A DNA stretch of 64,000 nucleotides, taken from contig NZ_FNIM01000001.1 in NCBI RefSeq assembly GCF_900103885.1, positions 720,745-784,744 of the forward strand. The letters run 5' to 3'. This document shows, piece after piece, positions 36,015 through 45,458 of the stretch. This stretch comes from Actinomyces ruminicola (GTDB lineage Bacteria > Actinomycetota > Actinomycetes > Actinomycetales > Actinomycetaceae). The notes under the pieces were generated by a model, which made no database searches, had not been told where the DNA came from, and saw only the letters and a program-made list of their open reading frames with translations. Position 1 is the first letter of the stretch. Every line of letters begins with the position of its first letter. A program made the position numbers and the translations under genes.

Positions 36015-37301
36015 TCATCCCCGCAGCGTGACGGTCACCTGTGGCACATCGGGCGCCGAGTCGAGCACCATCTCGCCGCTGCGCTCGGCGGCAGTGACCC
36101 GGTAGGTGCCGCGGAAGCCGGACAGGCGCAGCTTTCCCTCGACGTCGGTGCGCACAGTCGTGGGCGGCGTCCACCACTGGCCCTTGACCAGGTCGTGCAG
36201 GGCCGCGTAGCTGGGCTTCAGGGTGCCGTCGGCGCGGGCGAAGCCGACCGGGGCGCCCAGCCAGGCGCCGTCGTCGGTGAAGCCCCAGTAGGTGATCGCC
36301 TCGACGGCGGGGTGGGAGGCGAGCGTGGTGTAGTGGCGGCGGATCTCGTCGGCCTGGCGCTCCTCGCCCTCCGGGGTGCTGGGCCACTGCGGGATCTGGT
36401 AGTCGTTCAGGTCCACGATCTCGGGCGGCATGAGGTGGCCGGAGACCAGCGTGGTCTCGGTGAAGTGCAGCGGCAGGCCGAAGCGGCTGAAGCGCTCGAG
36501 CACCTCATGGGTGCGCTCCTCGCCCCAGTAGCCCTGATGCATGTGCGACTGCAGGCCGATCGCGTCGATCTTCACCCCGGCCTCCAGGCACTCCTCGATC
36601 AGCTGGGCGTACTTCTCGCTCATGTTGAAGTCGTTGAGCAGCAGGAAGGCGTCGGGGTTGGCGGCGCGGGCGGTCTCGAAGGCGAGCCGCACGATGCCCA
36701 CGCGGCCGAGGCGCTGGGCAAGCGGGGTGATGGCGTTGTCCTCGGCGGTGAAAACGGGCATGATCACCACCTCGTTGATGGCGTCCCAGGTGTCCACCAG
36801 GCCACGGAAGCCGGCCGCGTCGCGGGTGATGCGGGCACGCAGGATGCGTTCGACCTCCTCCGGGTCGCGCCCCAGCAGCCACTTCGGCGCCATGGTGTGC
36901 CAGGCCAGCGGATGCCCCTTGACGTCGGCCCCGTGAGCGCGGATCCAGCGGGCGGTGCCCACCAGGCGCTCGGTGTGCGGCTGTCCCTCCTCCGGCTCGA
37001 ATGAGCGCCAGTAGAAGGGCAGGGTGGTGACGTTGAACAGGTCGAAGAAGCGGTCCGTCAAGGTCTCGGCCAGCTCGGGCCGGGCCCCGCCGAACAGGCT
37101 GTCCGCGTTGGACTCCTCCCCGTTGGCGACGGCGACGAAGTCGAAGCCGATGTTGCCGATCCCCAGCTCGTGCCGGGTCTGCTCGACGACGACGTCGGTG
37201 TCCGCCAGCGGCGCCCCGTCGGGCCCGGTGACGGCTATGACGCGCTCGGACAGGCGGTGGCGCATGGCTGGTGGGACGGTTACGGTACTTACGTGGTTCA
37301 A
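36015..37301 (-). CDS. GH10 endo-beta-1,4-xylanase-like enzyme, cytoplasmic
   Basis: 428 residues from TTG 37301, chosen because AGGAG lies 8 nt upstream. The (beta/alpha)8 GH10 core shows 'GHPLAWH', the acid/base Glu177 in 'DTWDAINEVV' and the nucleophile Glu282 in 'LHFTETTL'. An N-terminal beta-rich region of about 30 residues precedes the core and a C-terminal beta domain of about 60 residues follows. There is no signal peptide, so it should act on imported xylo-oligosaccharides. It is last in an operon with a CUT1 transporter, oxidoreductases and a tautomerase. Confidence 0.87.
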   Translation of the reverse strand: MNHVSTVTVPPAMRHRLSERVIAVTGPDGAPLADTDVVVEQTRHELGIGNIGFDFVAVANGEESNADSLFGGARPELAETLTDRFFDLFNVTTLPFYWRSFEPEEGQPHTERLVGTARWIRAHGADVKGHPLAWHTMAPKWLLGRDPEEVERILRARITRDAAGFRGLVDTWDAINEVVIMPVFTAEDNAITPLAQRLGRVGIVRLAFETARAANPDAFLLLNDFNMSEKYAQLIEECLEAGVKIDAIGLQSHMHQGYWGEERTHEVLERFSRFGLPLHFTETTLVSGHLMPPEIVDLNDYQIPQWPSTPEGEERQADEIRRHYTTLASHPAVEAITYWGFTDDGAWLGAPVGFARADGTLKPSYAALHDLVKGQWWTPPTTVRTDVEGKLRLSGFRGTYRVTAAERSGEMVLDSAPDVPQVTVTLRG

Positions 37302-37378
37302 GGCTTGCTCCTGTGGTAGCGAGTCCGCGTGCACAGACTCATCGTGTGCGGAAACAGTGGTGGATTCGCAGTGGGGTC

Positions 37379-38119
37379 TTAGATCTGGCTCATGCCGCCG
37401 TCGATGACCAGCTCCGCGCCGGCCACGTAGGCGGAGTCCTCGGCGGCGAGGAAGACGATCGCGGCGGCGGTCTCATCGATCGAGGCGATGTGGCCCACGG
37501 GCACCATGCTCGTGATCCGGTCGATGGCCTCCTGCCCGCCGACGAAGGCGGCGAAGCCCTCGGACATGGTTGGTCCCGGGCTGGCCGCGTTGACCCGGAT
37601 GCGTCGCTCACGCAGCTCGGCGGTGAATGTGCGCGCGAGCGAGCGCACGGCGGCCTTGGAGGCGTTGTATACCGAGTGTCCGGGGTCGCCGTTGGAGCCG
37701 GAGATGGAGGACAGCAGGACTACCCGCGCGCCGTCCCGCAGGAGGGGCAGGGCCTTGCGGACGGTGAAGTAGGCGCTCTTGACGTTCAGGTCCATGACCC
37801 GGTCGTAGGTGTCCTCGTCCATCTCGGCCAGCGGCCGGTCACCGCCGCCGCCCGCATTGGCGACGATGACGTCGAGCGGGCGCCCGAGGGCCGCGATACG
37901 CCCCATGAGGCGGTCGAGGTCCTCCATGCTCGAGGCATCGCCCTGGACGGTCAGGCAGTGCTCGCCGAGTTCCCGGCGCGCCCGAGCGAGCATGTCGCTG
38001 CGGCGTCCGGTTACGACGACGTCCGCGCCCTCCGCGATGAGGCGGCGCGCTACGCCGTAACCGATGCCGGCGGTGGCGCCGGTGACGAGCGCGAGTTGAT
38101 TCTCGAATCTACGTTCCAT
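37379..38119 (-). CDS. Short-chain dehydrogenase/reductase
   Basis: 246 residues. The NAD(P)-binding 'TGATAGIG' at the N-terminus, 'NAGGGG', 'LLSSISGS', the catalytic 'YNASK' and 'SPGPT' give a complete classical SDR. 'VVTGRRS' after strand 2 suggests NADP preference. Substrate unknown. Neighbours (tautomerase, Gfo/Idh oxidoreductase, sugar transporter, GH10) point to a sugar or sugar-acid. It lies 77 bp before the GH10 gene and 100 bp after the tautomerase. Confidence 0.9.
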   Translation of the reverse strand: MERRFENQLALVTGATAGIGYGVARRLIAEGADVVVTGRRSDMLARARRELGEHCLTVQGDASSMEDLDRLMGRIAALGRPLDVIVANAGGGGDRPLAEMDEDTYDRVMDLNVKSAYFTVRKALPLLRDGARVVLLSSISGSNGDPGHSVYNASKAAVRSLARTFTAELRERRIRVNAASPGPTMSEGFAAFVGGQEAIDRITSMVPVGHIASIDETAAAIVFLAAEDSAYVAGAELVIDGGMSQI

Positions 38120-38219
38120 CGTTTGTCCTTCTGTGAGATGTCGGGCTCGCCGGGAGTGCGGACGAGCATGGATTCGGAAGGGGGACAGCAGCCGGATGTC
38201 CCGCCCCGGCGACCGGGCG

Positions 38220-38591
38220 TCAACCACGCTCCCCGCGCGCGCCCGGGTACCAGTCCTCAAGCTGGTTCTCGGTCACCGCGATGAAGACGTCGTCCGGTCG
38301 AGCGCCCGCGGCCTCCAGGTGCCGTGCGACCGCCTGATGCATGGAGCGCTTCTGCTCGACTCCATAGATCCGCACCATGAGCACGCGCACGATGACAACG
38401 TCCTCACGCCGACCACCGAGATAGGTGGGGTGGGCGATGATCTGCTCCTTCGGCAGGGCGTGGATTACTTGGAAGCGGTCCTCCCGGTCCATTCCGAGGC
38501 CCTCGACAAGGCCCTCATGAATGGCGTCGGCGTACTTCCGGCGGGTCTCCTGGGACAGTGCGTCGGAGAGCTCGATAGTGACCAGTGGCAT
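38220..38591 (-). CDS. Tautomerase-family protein (Tautomerase_2 type)
   Basis: 123 residues starting MPLVTIELS, so processing of Met exposes the catalytic Pro1. 'DRFQVIHALPKEQII' and the C-terminal 'NQLEDWYPG' follow the pattern of the longer (about 125 aa) tautomerase/dehalogenase-like group rather than the 60-residue 4-oxalocrotonate tautomerases. AAGGAGG lies upstream. The start overlaps the stop of the Gfo/Idh gene by one base (TGATG), so the two are coupled. A keto-enol conversion of a sugar-derived intermediate is inferred only from context. Confidence 0.87.
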   Translation of the reverse strand: MPLVTIELSDALSQETRRKYADAIHEGLVEGLGMDREDRFQVIHALPKEQIIAHPTYLGGRREDVVIVRVLMVRIYGVEQKRSMHQAVARHLEAAGARPDDVFIAVTENQLEDWYPGARGERG

Positions 38592-39673
38592 CAGGCCCAC
38601 ACCTCCTTGGCTGCGCGAACATTGCGTCCCCTCTGGATGGATTCCTCAATGGCCAGGGCGAGGTAGTGGTCCTGGCATGCCTCGGCAAGCGGGTAGGGCT
38701 CCGGGCCCTCACCGCGCGCCCACGCGCCGACCTCGAGGAGGAAGGAGGCGACAGCGATGTCGTCCTCCGAGAAGCGGCTTCCCGGCCAGGGATTGCGATA
38801 GACGATCTGCCCGTCGAAGGCGACGGCGGCGAGCTCGTTGCCTTCGAGGTTCATGTCGACTCCAAGCCGCCTATAGCTCAGAGGAGACGAGACGACGTCC
38901 TCATCTGTCAGGCGCACGACCTTGTCGTCGACAATCTCCCCCTTTTCGCCCCGCACCAGGATTCTCCGCGACAGCAGGGGGTTCCACCACTGGTTGTCGG
39001 TGAACAGGTACAGGCCGCAGCGTCCGTCGCCGAAGTCGAGCGTGGCGATGGTGGTGGCCGCCTCCTTGGGATGTGGATCGGACTCCCACCCGGAGAAGGA
39101 CAGCGGATCGACCAGCGGCGCCGTGAACCGGTGCGCGTTGACCACTGCCTCCTCCATGCCGGCACCGAGGAAGCTCCTGATAAGGGACATCGAGTGGTAC
39201 ATATGGGTTGAGGCGACCTCCACGAAGGTCGGGGCCCCAATCACACCCCGGTCCACGACGGCCTTGCGGCTTGCGTGGCCGGGCATGCGCAGGTATTGCT
39301 CTGCGACCTGGACGAGGCCCGTGGACCCGATGTCGTGCCATAGCGCCCGTAGCCCCTCCAGGTCCGGCGCCGGAGGGGTCTCGGCGAGGACCTTGACGCC
39401 GCGAGCGACGAGGTCGCGGACGACCTCGGGCATCGAGGACCAGGAGACGCAGGCGATGACGAACTCCGGATCGGTGGCGAGCAGATCCTCCACGGCGGAG
39501 ACAACCGGGACGTCCCAGCCGTCGCGAATACGGGAGCGGGAGGACTCCGAGCGAGCCAGTACCCCGGTGCAGTTCAAGACTTCGGGGACTGTGGCGGCAA
39601 TGCGGAGGAAGAACTCCGATCTCCACCCGGCCCCGATTACTGCGAAGCGGATGGGAGGCGATGATGTTGTCAT
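38591..39673 (-). CDS. Gfo/Idh/MocA-family oxidoreductase
   Basis: 360 residues from ATG 39673. The N-terminal Rossmann domain has 'FAVIGAGWRSEFFLR' and the 'AETPPAPD' segment (equivalent to the EKP loop, with Lys absent). The C-terminal alpha/beta domain follows. The loss of the usual EKP Lys is notable, since that residue contacts cofactor and substrate; a divergent substrate or altered chemistry is possible. In one operon with the CUT1 transporter upstream. Confidence 0.85.
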   Translation of the reverse strand: MTTSSPPIRFAVIGAGWRSEFFLRIAATVPEVLNCTGVLARSESSRSRIRDGWDVPVVSAVEDLLATDPEFVIACVSWSSMPEVVRDLVARGVKVLAETPPAPDLEGLRALWHDIGSTGLVQVAEQYLRMPGHASRKAVVDRGVIGAPTFVEVASTHMYHSMSLIRSFLGAGMEEAVVNAHRFTAPLVDPLSFSGWESDPHPKEAATTIATLDFGDGRCGLYLFTDNQWWNPLLSRRILVRGEKGEIVDDKVVRLTDEDVVSSPLSYRRLGVDMNLEGNELAAVAFDGQIVYRNPWPGSRFSEDDIAVASFLLEVGAWARGEGPEPYPLAEACQDHYLALAIEESIQRGRNVRAAKEVWA

Positions 39674-39738
39674 ACTGCTCGGCTTTCGTGTCAGCGGGCG
39701 AAGCAGCGCCCTGGGTGGATGTGACAATGAGGAGACCA

Positions 39739-40527
39739 CTACTTGAGTGCGCCGGCCGCCATGCCCCGCTCGAAGTACTTCTGGGCGGACAGGTAGGCGA
39801 TCACGGCCGGCACGGCCGTGATTACCGCGGCCGCGAGCACTCCGGTCTGGTCGTTGGTGTACTGGCTCGTGAAGAACGAGGGCAGGAGCGTGACCACCTG
39901 TTTGCCCGGATCATTGAGCATGAGCATCGGCAGAAGATATGAGTTCCAGGAGTTGATGAAGGTCAGTAGGACGATCGTCGCGGCAATGGGCCGTGTCAGT
40001 GGAAGGATGACGTGGCGGAAGACCTGCAGGATGCTCGCTCCGTCGACTTTGCCCGCCTCCATGAGCTCGTTGGGGATGCCGCCCACGTAATTGCGGGCGA
40101 GCAGGACCGTGAAGGGCGTCTGCAGCGCCGCAAGAGGCAGAATGACCGCCGCATACTCGTTGTAGAGGTCGAATCGTGAGGCCATGACGAACAGCGGCGT
40201 GAGCAGGACGGCCTCGGGCATCGTCAGCGCCGCCAGCAGCGCCCAGAACCAGATCTCCTTGCCGCGGAACCTGAGCTTGGAGAAACCGAAGGCGGCGAGC
40301 ATTGTGACCACGTAGACGATCACGACCACGCTGACGGCGATGATGGCGCTGTTCCTGAAGTAAGTCGGCACGACGCCGGTCGCGAAGACCTTCTGGTAGT
40401 TGCCGATGCCACGGCCCGCGAACGATCCCTGCACCATCGCCATCAGCGGGAGCAGGAAGGGGACGGTCAAGACCGTGGCTAGAGCCTGGATCAGAACCCT
40501 GGAGCGTCGGCTACGAGAGTCGAACAT
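39739..40527 (-). CDS. CUT1 carbohydrate ABC transporter permease (MalG-like)
   Basis: 262 residues from ATG 40527 (GGGGGCGAG upstream). Six membrane helices and the EAA loop 'ELMEAGKVDGASILQVFRHVILPLTRP', where the ATPase docks. The partner permease lies directly upstream. No ATPase gene is present, so a shared MsiK-type ATPase encoded elsewhere is expected. Confidence 0.92.
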   Translation of the reverse strand: MFDSRSRRSRVLIQALATVLTVPFLLPLMAMVQGSFAGRGIGNYQKVFATGVVPTYFRNSAIIAVSVVVIVYVVTMLAAFGFSKLRFRGKEIWFWALLAALTMPEAVLLTPLFVMASRFDLYNEYAAVILPLAALQTPFTVLLARNYVGGIPNELMEAGKVDGASILQVFRHVILPLTRPIAATIVLLTFINSWNSYLLPMLMLNDPGKQVVTLLPSFFTSQYTNDQTGVLAAAVITAVPAVIAYLSAQKYFERGMAAGALK

Positions 40528-40528
40528 G

Positions 40529-41461
40529 TCAGCTCGCCCCCTTTCTGCTGCGGACGCTGGAGGAGACTCCGCCGACAATGGCGAGGACAAGCAGGATCAC
40601 CGCGACGGCAGCCGCATATCCGAAGTGCTTCTCCTGCACCATGGTGTGGTAGATGTAAGTGCCGAGGAACTCGGTGCCGTGGTTCGGTCCGCCCTTGGTC
40701 ACGAGGTAGGGCACGTCAAAGGTCTTCAGGGCGCCGATGAGGCCGAGAATGGCCAGCGCGCCGGTGGTTCCCCTGCACATCGGCCAGATGATCGAGCGCA
40801 TGGTTCGCACGCCTCCGGCACCGTCGATCCTTGCGGCCTCGAGTATCTCGGAGTCTATCTGACTCATCGCCGCGTAGTAGAGGATGAAGGTCATGCCGGT
40901 CCACTGCCAGACGGTGACCACCATGACCACCCCCATCGCGGTGGACGGGGAGGCGAGCCAGGGCTGGCTCAGCCAGCCGAGCCCGACGTGCTGCAGGAGC
41001 CAGTTGAGCTGTCCATCGGCGTCGAAGATCTGACGGAAGACCGGGGCCATGGTCGCGGGGGCCAAGACGGTCGGCACGAAGATGATCACCTTGTACACCG
41101 CACCCAGGCGGACCCTGGAATGCAGCAGCGCCGCCAGAATGAACCCCACGGCCGTCTGCACGGTGAAGGTGATGATGAAGAAGTACAGGGTGTGCCACAG
41201 GGCTCCCCAGAAGACGTTGTCGCCGACGAGCTCGGCATAGTTCCCCGCACCTATGAAGTCGGGTGCGGAGAGGATGAAACCGTTCCAGTCAAGCGTGGAG
41301 ACGAAGCCCGTGTACCCGATCGCGAAGTAGACGAGCCCGATGACCAGGACGGCCGCGGGCAGGATCCAGGGCAGGCCCCATGACTGCATGTCGAGGCCAC
41401 GCCGCGCCGCGGCCTCGGTCCCGGTAGCACGCTTTGCCCGGGCGGGGCGTACGACCGTCAT
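40529..41461 (-). CDS. CUT1 carbohydrate ABC transporter permease (MalF-like)
   Basis: 310 residues, six membrane helices and the EAA loop 'EILEAARIDGAGGVRTMRSIIWPMCR'. It forms a heterodimer with the MalG-like subunit. It begins 67 bp after the binding-protein stop. Confidence 0.92.
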   Translation of the reverse strand: MTVVRPARAKRATGTEAAARRGLDMQSWGLPWILPAAVLVIGLVYFAIGYTGFVSTLDWNGFILSAPDFIGAGNYAELVGDNVFWGALWHTLYFFIITFTVQTAVGFILAALLHSRVRLGAVYKVIIFVPTVLAPATMAPVFRQIFDADGQLNWLLQHVGLGWLSQPWLASPSTAMGVVMVVTVWQWTGMTFILYYAAMSQIDSEILEAARIDGAGGVRTMRSIIWPMCRGTTGALAILGLIGALKTFDVPYLVTKGGPNHGTEFLGTYIYHTMVQEKHFGYAAAVAVILLVLAIVGGVSSSVRSRKGAS

Positions 41462-41528
41462 AGCGGTTCTCCACTCGTCGCTGCCGCGTCTTGGAGAGAC
41501 CGCTGTGGAAGCAACTCAGGCATTGCGC

Positions 41529-42899
41529 TCACCTCTCCGAGTCCACAACCGCCTGTAGCGCGGACAGCACTTCCTCGATCGTGACCGTCCCCGCGATAAG
41601 GCCGATCAGACCGTCCCGGTAGGCGCTGTTGAGATCCGCGCTGACGTCGGCGAAACGCGTGACACTGCTGCCGCCGGCCTGCTCCGTGTACGTCTGCAGG
41701 GATTCCTTCTGCACCTCGGGGTCGACCAGGTCGATGGCGTCCCAGTCGGGGGTGACTCCCTCAAGCGCGGGGATGTCATTGAGAGTGTCGGCGATCGCCT
41801 GCTGACCGGCACTTGAGGCGGCCAGCCAGGTGACGAAGGTGGTGGCCGCGGCCTGCTGCTGAGACATGCCGCTGACGGCAACACCGTAATCCGCGTCACC
41901 GAAGTAGCCGCCGATATTGCCCGTGCCCGCGACGTCCGGGAAGTCGATCGGAAGGATCGTGAACGGCTCCGGGTTGGACACCCCGGCGGCCTCCATGGCC
42001 GCCACCATCGCGTCCTTGACCGCGTACTGCGTGTACCAGGACCCCATCATGATCATGGCGTACTTGCCGGACATGAACATGTTGTTGGCGTCAGGGTACT
42101 GCTGGAGCCCGATCGCACCATCCTGCATGATCCCCTCATCGAAGAGGCTCTGCCAAATCTCGAGGCCCTGGGTGAAGATCGGGTCGCTGAACGGGATCTC
42201 CCCCTTCGCAGCCGCCACATATGAGCCCGGCCTGATGTTCTCCATGATCGCCTCGAAGGTGTCCATGTCGAAGGCGTGCTGGCCGGCGCCCTGAACGAAG
42301 CCGCCGACGCCCGCCGCTCGGAAGGCCTCGCAGACCGACTTCCACTCGTCCAAAGTGGTCGGATGCTTGAGGCCGTGCTCGTCAAAGAGGTCCTGGTTGA
42401 CCCACAGGCCGCCGGAGTACACGGCGCCGGGGGACAGGCCGACCAGCTTGTCGCCGACGGTGAGTCCGTCGACCCCGATCGAGGCGAGCCTGCTCTTCCA
42501 GTCGTCGCCCAGCGCCGCGGTCACCGCCTCCGTAAGGTCGATGGCGCCGGCTTCGAAGGTCTGGACTCCGCCGTTGGCAGAGCCAGGAGCGACGTTGAAG
42601 ACGTCCGGTCCGTCCTTGGAGGTGATTGCGGGGCTGAGCACGGAGTCGTAGGAGTCGATCGGCTTGGAGACGAACTCGACGTGAATATCGGGGAACTCCT
42701 GGTTGAAGGCCTCGATGATCTTAGCCGCGTTGGCGGCGTCCGGCGTCCAGCCCCACCAGGTGATGTCACCGGCCGTGGCCGAGCCCTGTTGCTCCTGCCC
42801 GCCGCCGCACGCGCCGATGCCGGCAGCGATGGCGATAGCTGCGGCTAGACCGCCGAAGGATCGACGAGTCATGGGAAAGTTTCGCGAGTAGTGCATCAT
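41529..42899 (-). CDS. CUT1 extracellular solute-binding lipoprotein
   Basis: 456 residues. The signal has TRRSFGGL, a hydrophobic core and the lipobox IGAC (Cys31); it may use Tat. The mature part is family 1 solute-binding, beginning 'ITWWGWTPDAANAAKIIEAFNQEFP'. AGGAGGAAGG precedes ATG 42899. It is the first gene of the GH10 operon and lies divergent from a LacI regulator across an inverted repeat. Substrate probably xylo-oligosaccharide or a decorated derivative (inferred from the operon). Confidence 0.92.
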   Translation of the reverse strand: MMHYSRNFPMTRRSFGGLAAAIAIAAGIGACGGGQEQQGSATAGDITWWGWTPDAANAAKIIEAFNQEFPDIHVEFVSKPIDSYDSVLSPAITSKDGPDVFNVAPGSANGGVQTFEAGAIDLTEAVTAALGDDWKSRLASIGVDGLTVGDKLVGLSPGAVYSGGLWVNQDLFDEHGLKHPTTLDEWKSVCEAFRAAGVGGFVQGAGQHAFDMDTFEAIMENIRPGSYVAAAKGEIPFSDPIFTQGLEIWQSLFDEGIMQDGAIGLQQYPDANNMFMSGKYAMIMMGSWYTQYAVKDAMVAAMEAAGVSNPEPFTILPIDFPDVAGTGNIGGYFGDADYGVAVSGMSQQQAAATTFVTWLAASSAGQQAIADTLNDIPALEGVTPDWDAIDLVDPEVQKESLQTYTEQAGGSSVTRFADVSADLNSAYRDGLIGLIAGTVTIEEVLSALQAVVDSER

Positions 42900-42958
42900 T
42901 GCACCTTCCTCCTAGCAAGCTCATTGTCCCCAAGAAGGGTTGCACACACCTTCGAGTG

Positions 42959-42986
42959 CCACGAAAGTTTCTTTTATCTTTCGTGG
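42959..42986. promoter_or_regulatory. LacI-type operator between divergent binding-protein and lacI genes
   Basis: CCACGAAAG and CTTTCGTGG are perfect inverted arms separated by 10 nt (42968-42977). The left arm also continues as CGAAAGTTTC, close to the CGAAA.TTTCG type used by xylan and xylobiose LacI regulators in actinobacteria. Its location controls both divergent genes. Confidence 0.65.
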
Positions 42987-43037
42987 CTCGCTAATCTAGT
43001 TCCATCGGCTGGTCCTGTCAAGAGAGGAGCCCCGACG

Positions 43038-44048
43038 ATGAGCCAGCGGGTCACAATCGCCTCCATCGCCCGGCAGGCCGGGGTCTCGGTCCCGACGGTC
43101 TCGAAAGTGCTCAACGGCCGCCCCGGCGTTTCAGAGACGACGCGCCGCGAGGTCGAGGCACTCGCGTCGGCGCTCGGCTACAAGCCCCGCCACACCACCC
43201 GCCCGGCTCCGAGCCATCTGGTCGACTTCGTGATCTCCGGGCTCGACACGCAGTGGGCATCCGCGCTGCTCACCGGCGCCCAGGCCGAGGCCGCCCGCAG
43301 AGGAAAGGACCTCGTGGTCACCGCGACCCACGGATCTCCCGTCGGGGGAGCCCACTGGGTGGATCATCTGGTCACCCGCGGCTCCGCAGGAGTGGTCGTC
43401 GTCGTCTCGGAACTGCTCGAGGTGACCGAGCGCAAGATGCGCCAGCTGAAGATGCCGGTGGTCCTTCTCAACCCGTCAGGACACCAGCACCGTGACATCC
43501 CCACCGTCGCGGCCACGGACTGGGCGGGCTCACGGGACGCCACAGAGCACCTGGTCGCCCTCGGTCACCGCCGGATCGCCTACATCACCGGCCCGATGGA
43601 CCTCGTCTCTCACCAGGACCGTCTTGACGCCTACCGCTCCGTCCTCAGCCGCCACCAGATACCCTACGACCCCGAGCTCGTCGTCACCGGCAACTCCCTG
43701 TTCGAGGGCGGCTACCGGCTCACTCCGCGGCTGCTCGCCCTGGACAACCCGCCTACGGCAATCCTCAACGGCTCAGATGAGCAGGCCTACGGCAGCTACC
43801 GGGCGATCAAGGACGCCGGCTTGGCAATCCCCGAAGACATCTCCGTCATCGGCTTCGACGACGTGGACCTGTGCCAGTGGGTCTCGCCCCCCATGACCAC
43901 CGTCCACCAGCCCCTGATCGAGATGGCGCAGGAGGCCACGCGCATGGTCATCGATCTCTCCGAGGATCCGCACGCGCCGGCGCAGAACATCGAACTCGCC
44001 ACGACCCTGGTCGTGCGTTCATCGACAGGGCCCGCGCCCCGCCACTGA
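43038..44048 (+). CDS. LacI-family transcriptional regulator (GH10 module)
   Basis: 336 residues from ATG 43038 with GAGAGGAG upstream. The HTH 'TIASIARQAGVSVPTVSKVLNG' and hinge 'ALGYKP' are standard, followed by a periplasmic-binding-type effector domain ending 'VIGFDDVDLC...MTTVHQP'. Divergent from the SBP-permease-oxidoreductase-GH10 operon, which it most likely represses. Confidence 0.93.
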   Translation: MSQRVTIASIARQAGVSVPTVSKVLNGRPGVSETTRREVEALASALGYKPRHTTRPAPSHLVDFVISGLDTQWASALLTGAQAEAARRGKDLVVTATHGSPVGGAHWVDHLVTRGSAGVVVVVSELLEVTERKMRQLKMPVVLLNPSGHQHRDIPTVAATDWAGSRDATEHLVALGHRRIAYITGPMDLVSHQDRLDAYRSVLSRHQIPYDPELVVTGNSLFEGGYRLTPRLLALDNPPTAILNGSDEQAYGSYRAIKDAGLAIPEDISVIGFDDVDLCQWVSPPMTTVHQPLIEMAQEATRMVIDLSEDPHAPAQNIELATTLVVRSSTGPAPRH

Positions 44049-44106
44049 GCGGAGCGGCATCAGACCGGACGGGAGCCGCCGCGCACTCGCCCGCGCCTGG
44101 ACCCCG

Positions 44107-45402
44107 TCACTCCTTGGCCGCCGCGGCGGCCATGGCGTCGACAATGCCCTGGGCGTCGCCCTTGCCCGCCAGCATGTCGACCACCGCGACGTTGAGCGCG
44201 TTGCCGACGTTCTGCCCCAGGGACGTGTCCAGCCACACCTGCGAGTAGGCGGCGTCGTTGCCCGCCTGCATGGCGTCGGCCAGGGGCCCCGCCGCAATCA
44301 CCCCCTGGGCGTCCCGGTTGGCGGGCAGCATGTCGAAGGCCTCGGCGTAGGCCTCCTGGTTGTCCTTGGTCATGATGAAGTTGAGGAACTCGGCGCACAG
44401 CTCGGCCGGGGCCGTAGCAGAGCAGGAGTAGCCGTCAACGCCACCCATGATGGCGGTCGGGTCGCCCTCGCCGCCCTCAACGGCCGGGAAGGGGAACCAG
44501 CCCAGATCGGGCAGCGGCTGCTCATCCGGCGTCAGCGAGGCGATGACACCCACATCCCAGGTGCCCATGAGCTCCATGGCGGCCTGGTGGTTGGCCACCA
44601 GCCCCGCGGACGAACCCGCGCCCTGCTGGGCGGAGGTGGTCAGGAAGCCGCTGTTGAAGGGCTCGGTGCCGGCGAAGTCGGCCAGGTCGTCCCCGGCGTC
44701 GACCCAGCACTGGTCGGAGAACTCCAACTCCGCCAGCGACGACTCCAGCGTTTCCTGACTGCACTCGCGCAGCACGAACTGGTAGTACCAGTGGGCGGCC
44801 GGCCAGGCGTCCTTGGCGCCCAATGCGATTGGAGCAGTGCCGGACTCCTTCAGCTTGGCCACCGCGTCGGAAAGCTCCGCAATCGTCGTCGGCGTCTCGG
44901 TGATGCCGGCGGCGTCGAACAGCTCCTGCGAGTAATAGATCCCCTCCGGCTGGAAGGAGGTGGGCATCGCATACAAGGAGCCATCGATGGTGTAGGGCGC
45001 AAAGGTGCCCTCGGCCACCGATTCGCGCACCTCCGGGTCCACCAGATCCGTGATGTCGAGCAGCTGCCCCGCCTCAACCATGTCGGCCATCTTGCCGCCG
45101 CCGCGCTGGACGAAGAGGTCCGGGGCCTGCCCGCCGGCCAGCGCCGTCTGCAGCTTGCCGTCGATGTCCTCGTTGGAGATCGCCACCACATCGATGGTCA
45201 CGCCTTCGTGGGCGGCCTCGAAGTCGGCAGTCACCTCCTCCCAGTACGCGGCCCAGGCGGGGGTGGTGGAGTTGTTCCAGAAGGTCAGCGTGACCTCCTC
45301 CCCACCGTCGGCCGAGTTCGCACCGCATGCGGTCAGCGCCAGCGAAGCAGCCAGCGCGGCGGCGGCTCCGAGGCGGCGTCCGCGCCCCGCAGATTGCTTC
45401 AT
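44107..45402 (-). CDS. Extracellular solute-binding lipoprotein, distal copy of operon
   Basis: 431 residues. Signal and lipobox LTAC, then a family 1 solute-binding fold. Long stretches, including 'GSYSC/GYACS...APAELCAEFLNF' and the last 45 residues, are nearly the same as in the 49834-51153 protein, so these are recent paralogues. It lies at the 3' end of the operon, 56 bp after the GH3 gene. The N-terminal third differs more than the rest, which may mean a different oligosaccharide specificity with the same permeases. Confidence 0.92.
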   Translation of the reverse strand: MKQSAGRGRRLGAAAALAASLALTACGANSADGGEEVTLTFWNNSTTPAWAAYWEEVTADFEAAHEGVTIDVVAISNEDIDGKLQTALAGGQAPDLFVQRGGGKMADMVEAGQLLDITDLVDPEVRESVAEGTFAPYTIDGSLYAMPTSFQPEGIYYSQELFDAAGITETPTTIAELSDAVAKLKESGTAPIALGAKDAWPAAHWYYQFVLRECSQETLESSLAELEFSDQCWVDAGDDLADFAGTEPFNSGFLTTSAQQGAGSSAGLVANHQAAMELMGTWDVGVIASLTPDEQPLPDLGWFPFPAVEGGEGDPTAIMGGVDGYSCSATAPAELCAEFLNFIMTKDNQEAYAEAFDMLPANRDAQGVIAAGPLADAMQAGNDAAYSQVWLDTSLGQNVGNALNVAVVDMLAGKGDAQGIVDAMAAAAAKE

Positions 45403-45458
45403 CTTGGAAACCTCCGTAGTAGATCGCTTGTGACTGGCGGAAGCCGCAGCAGGGGCCC

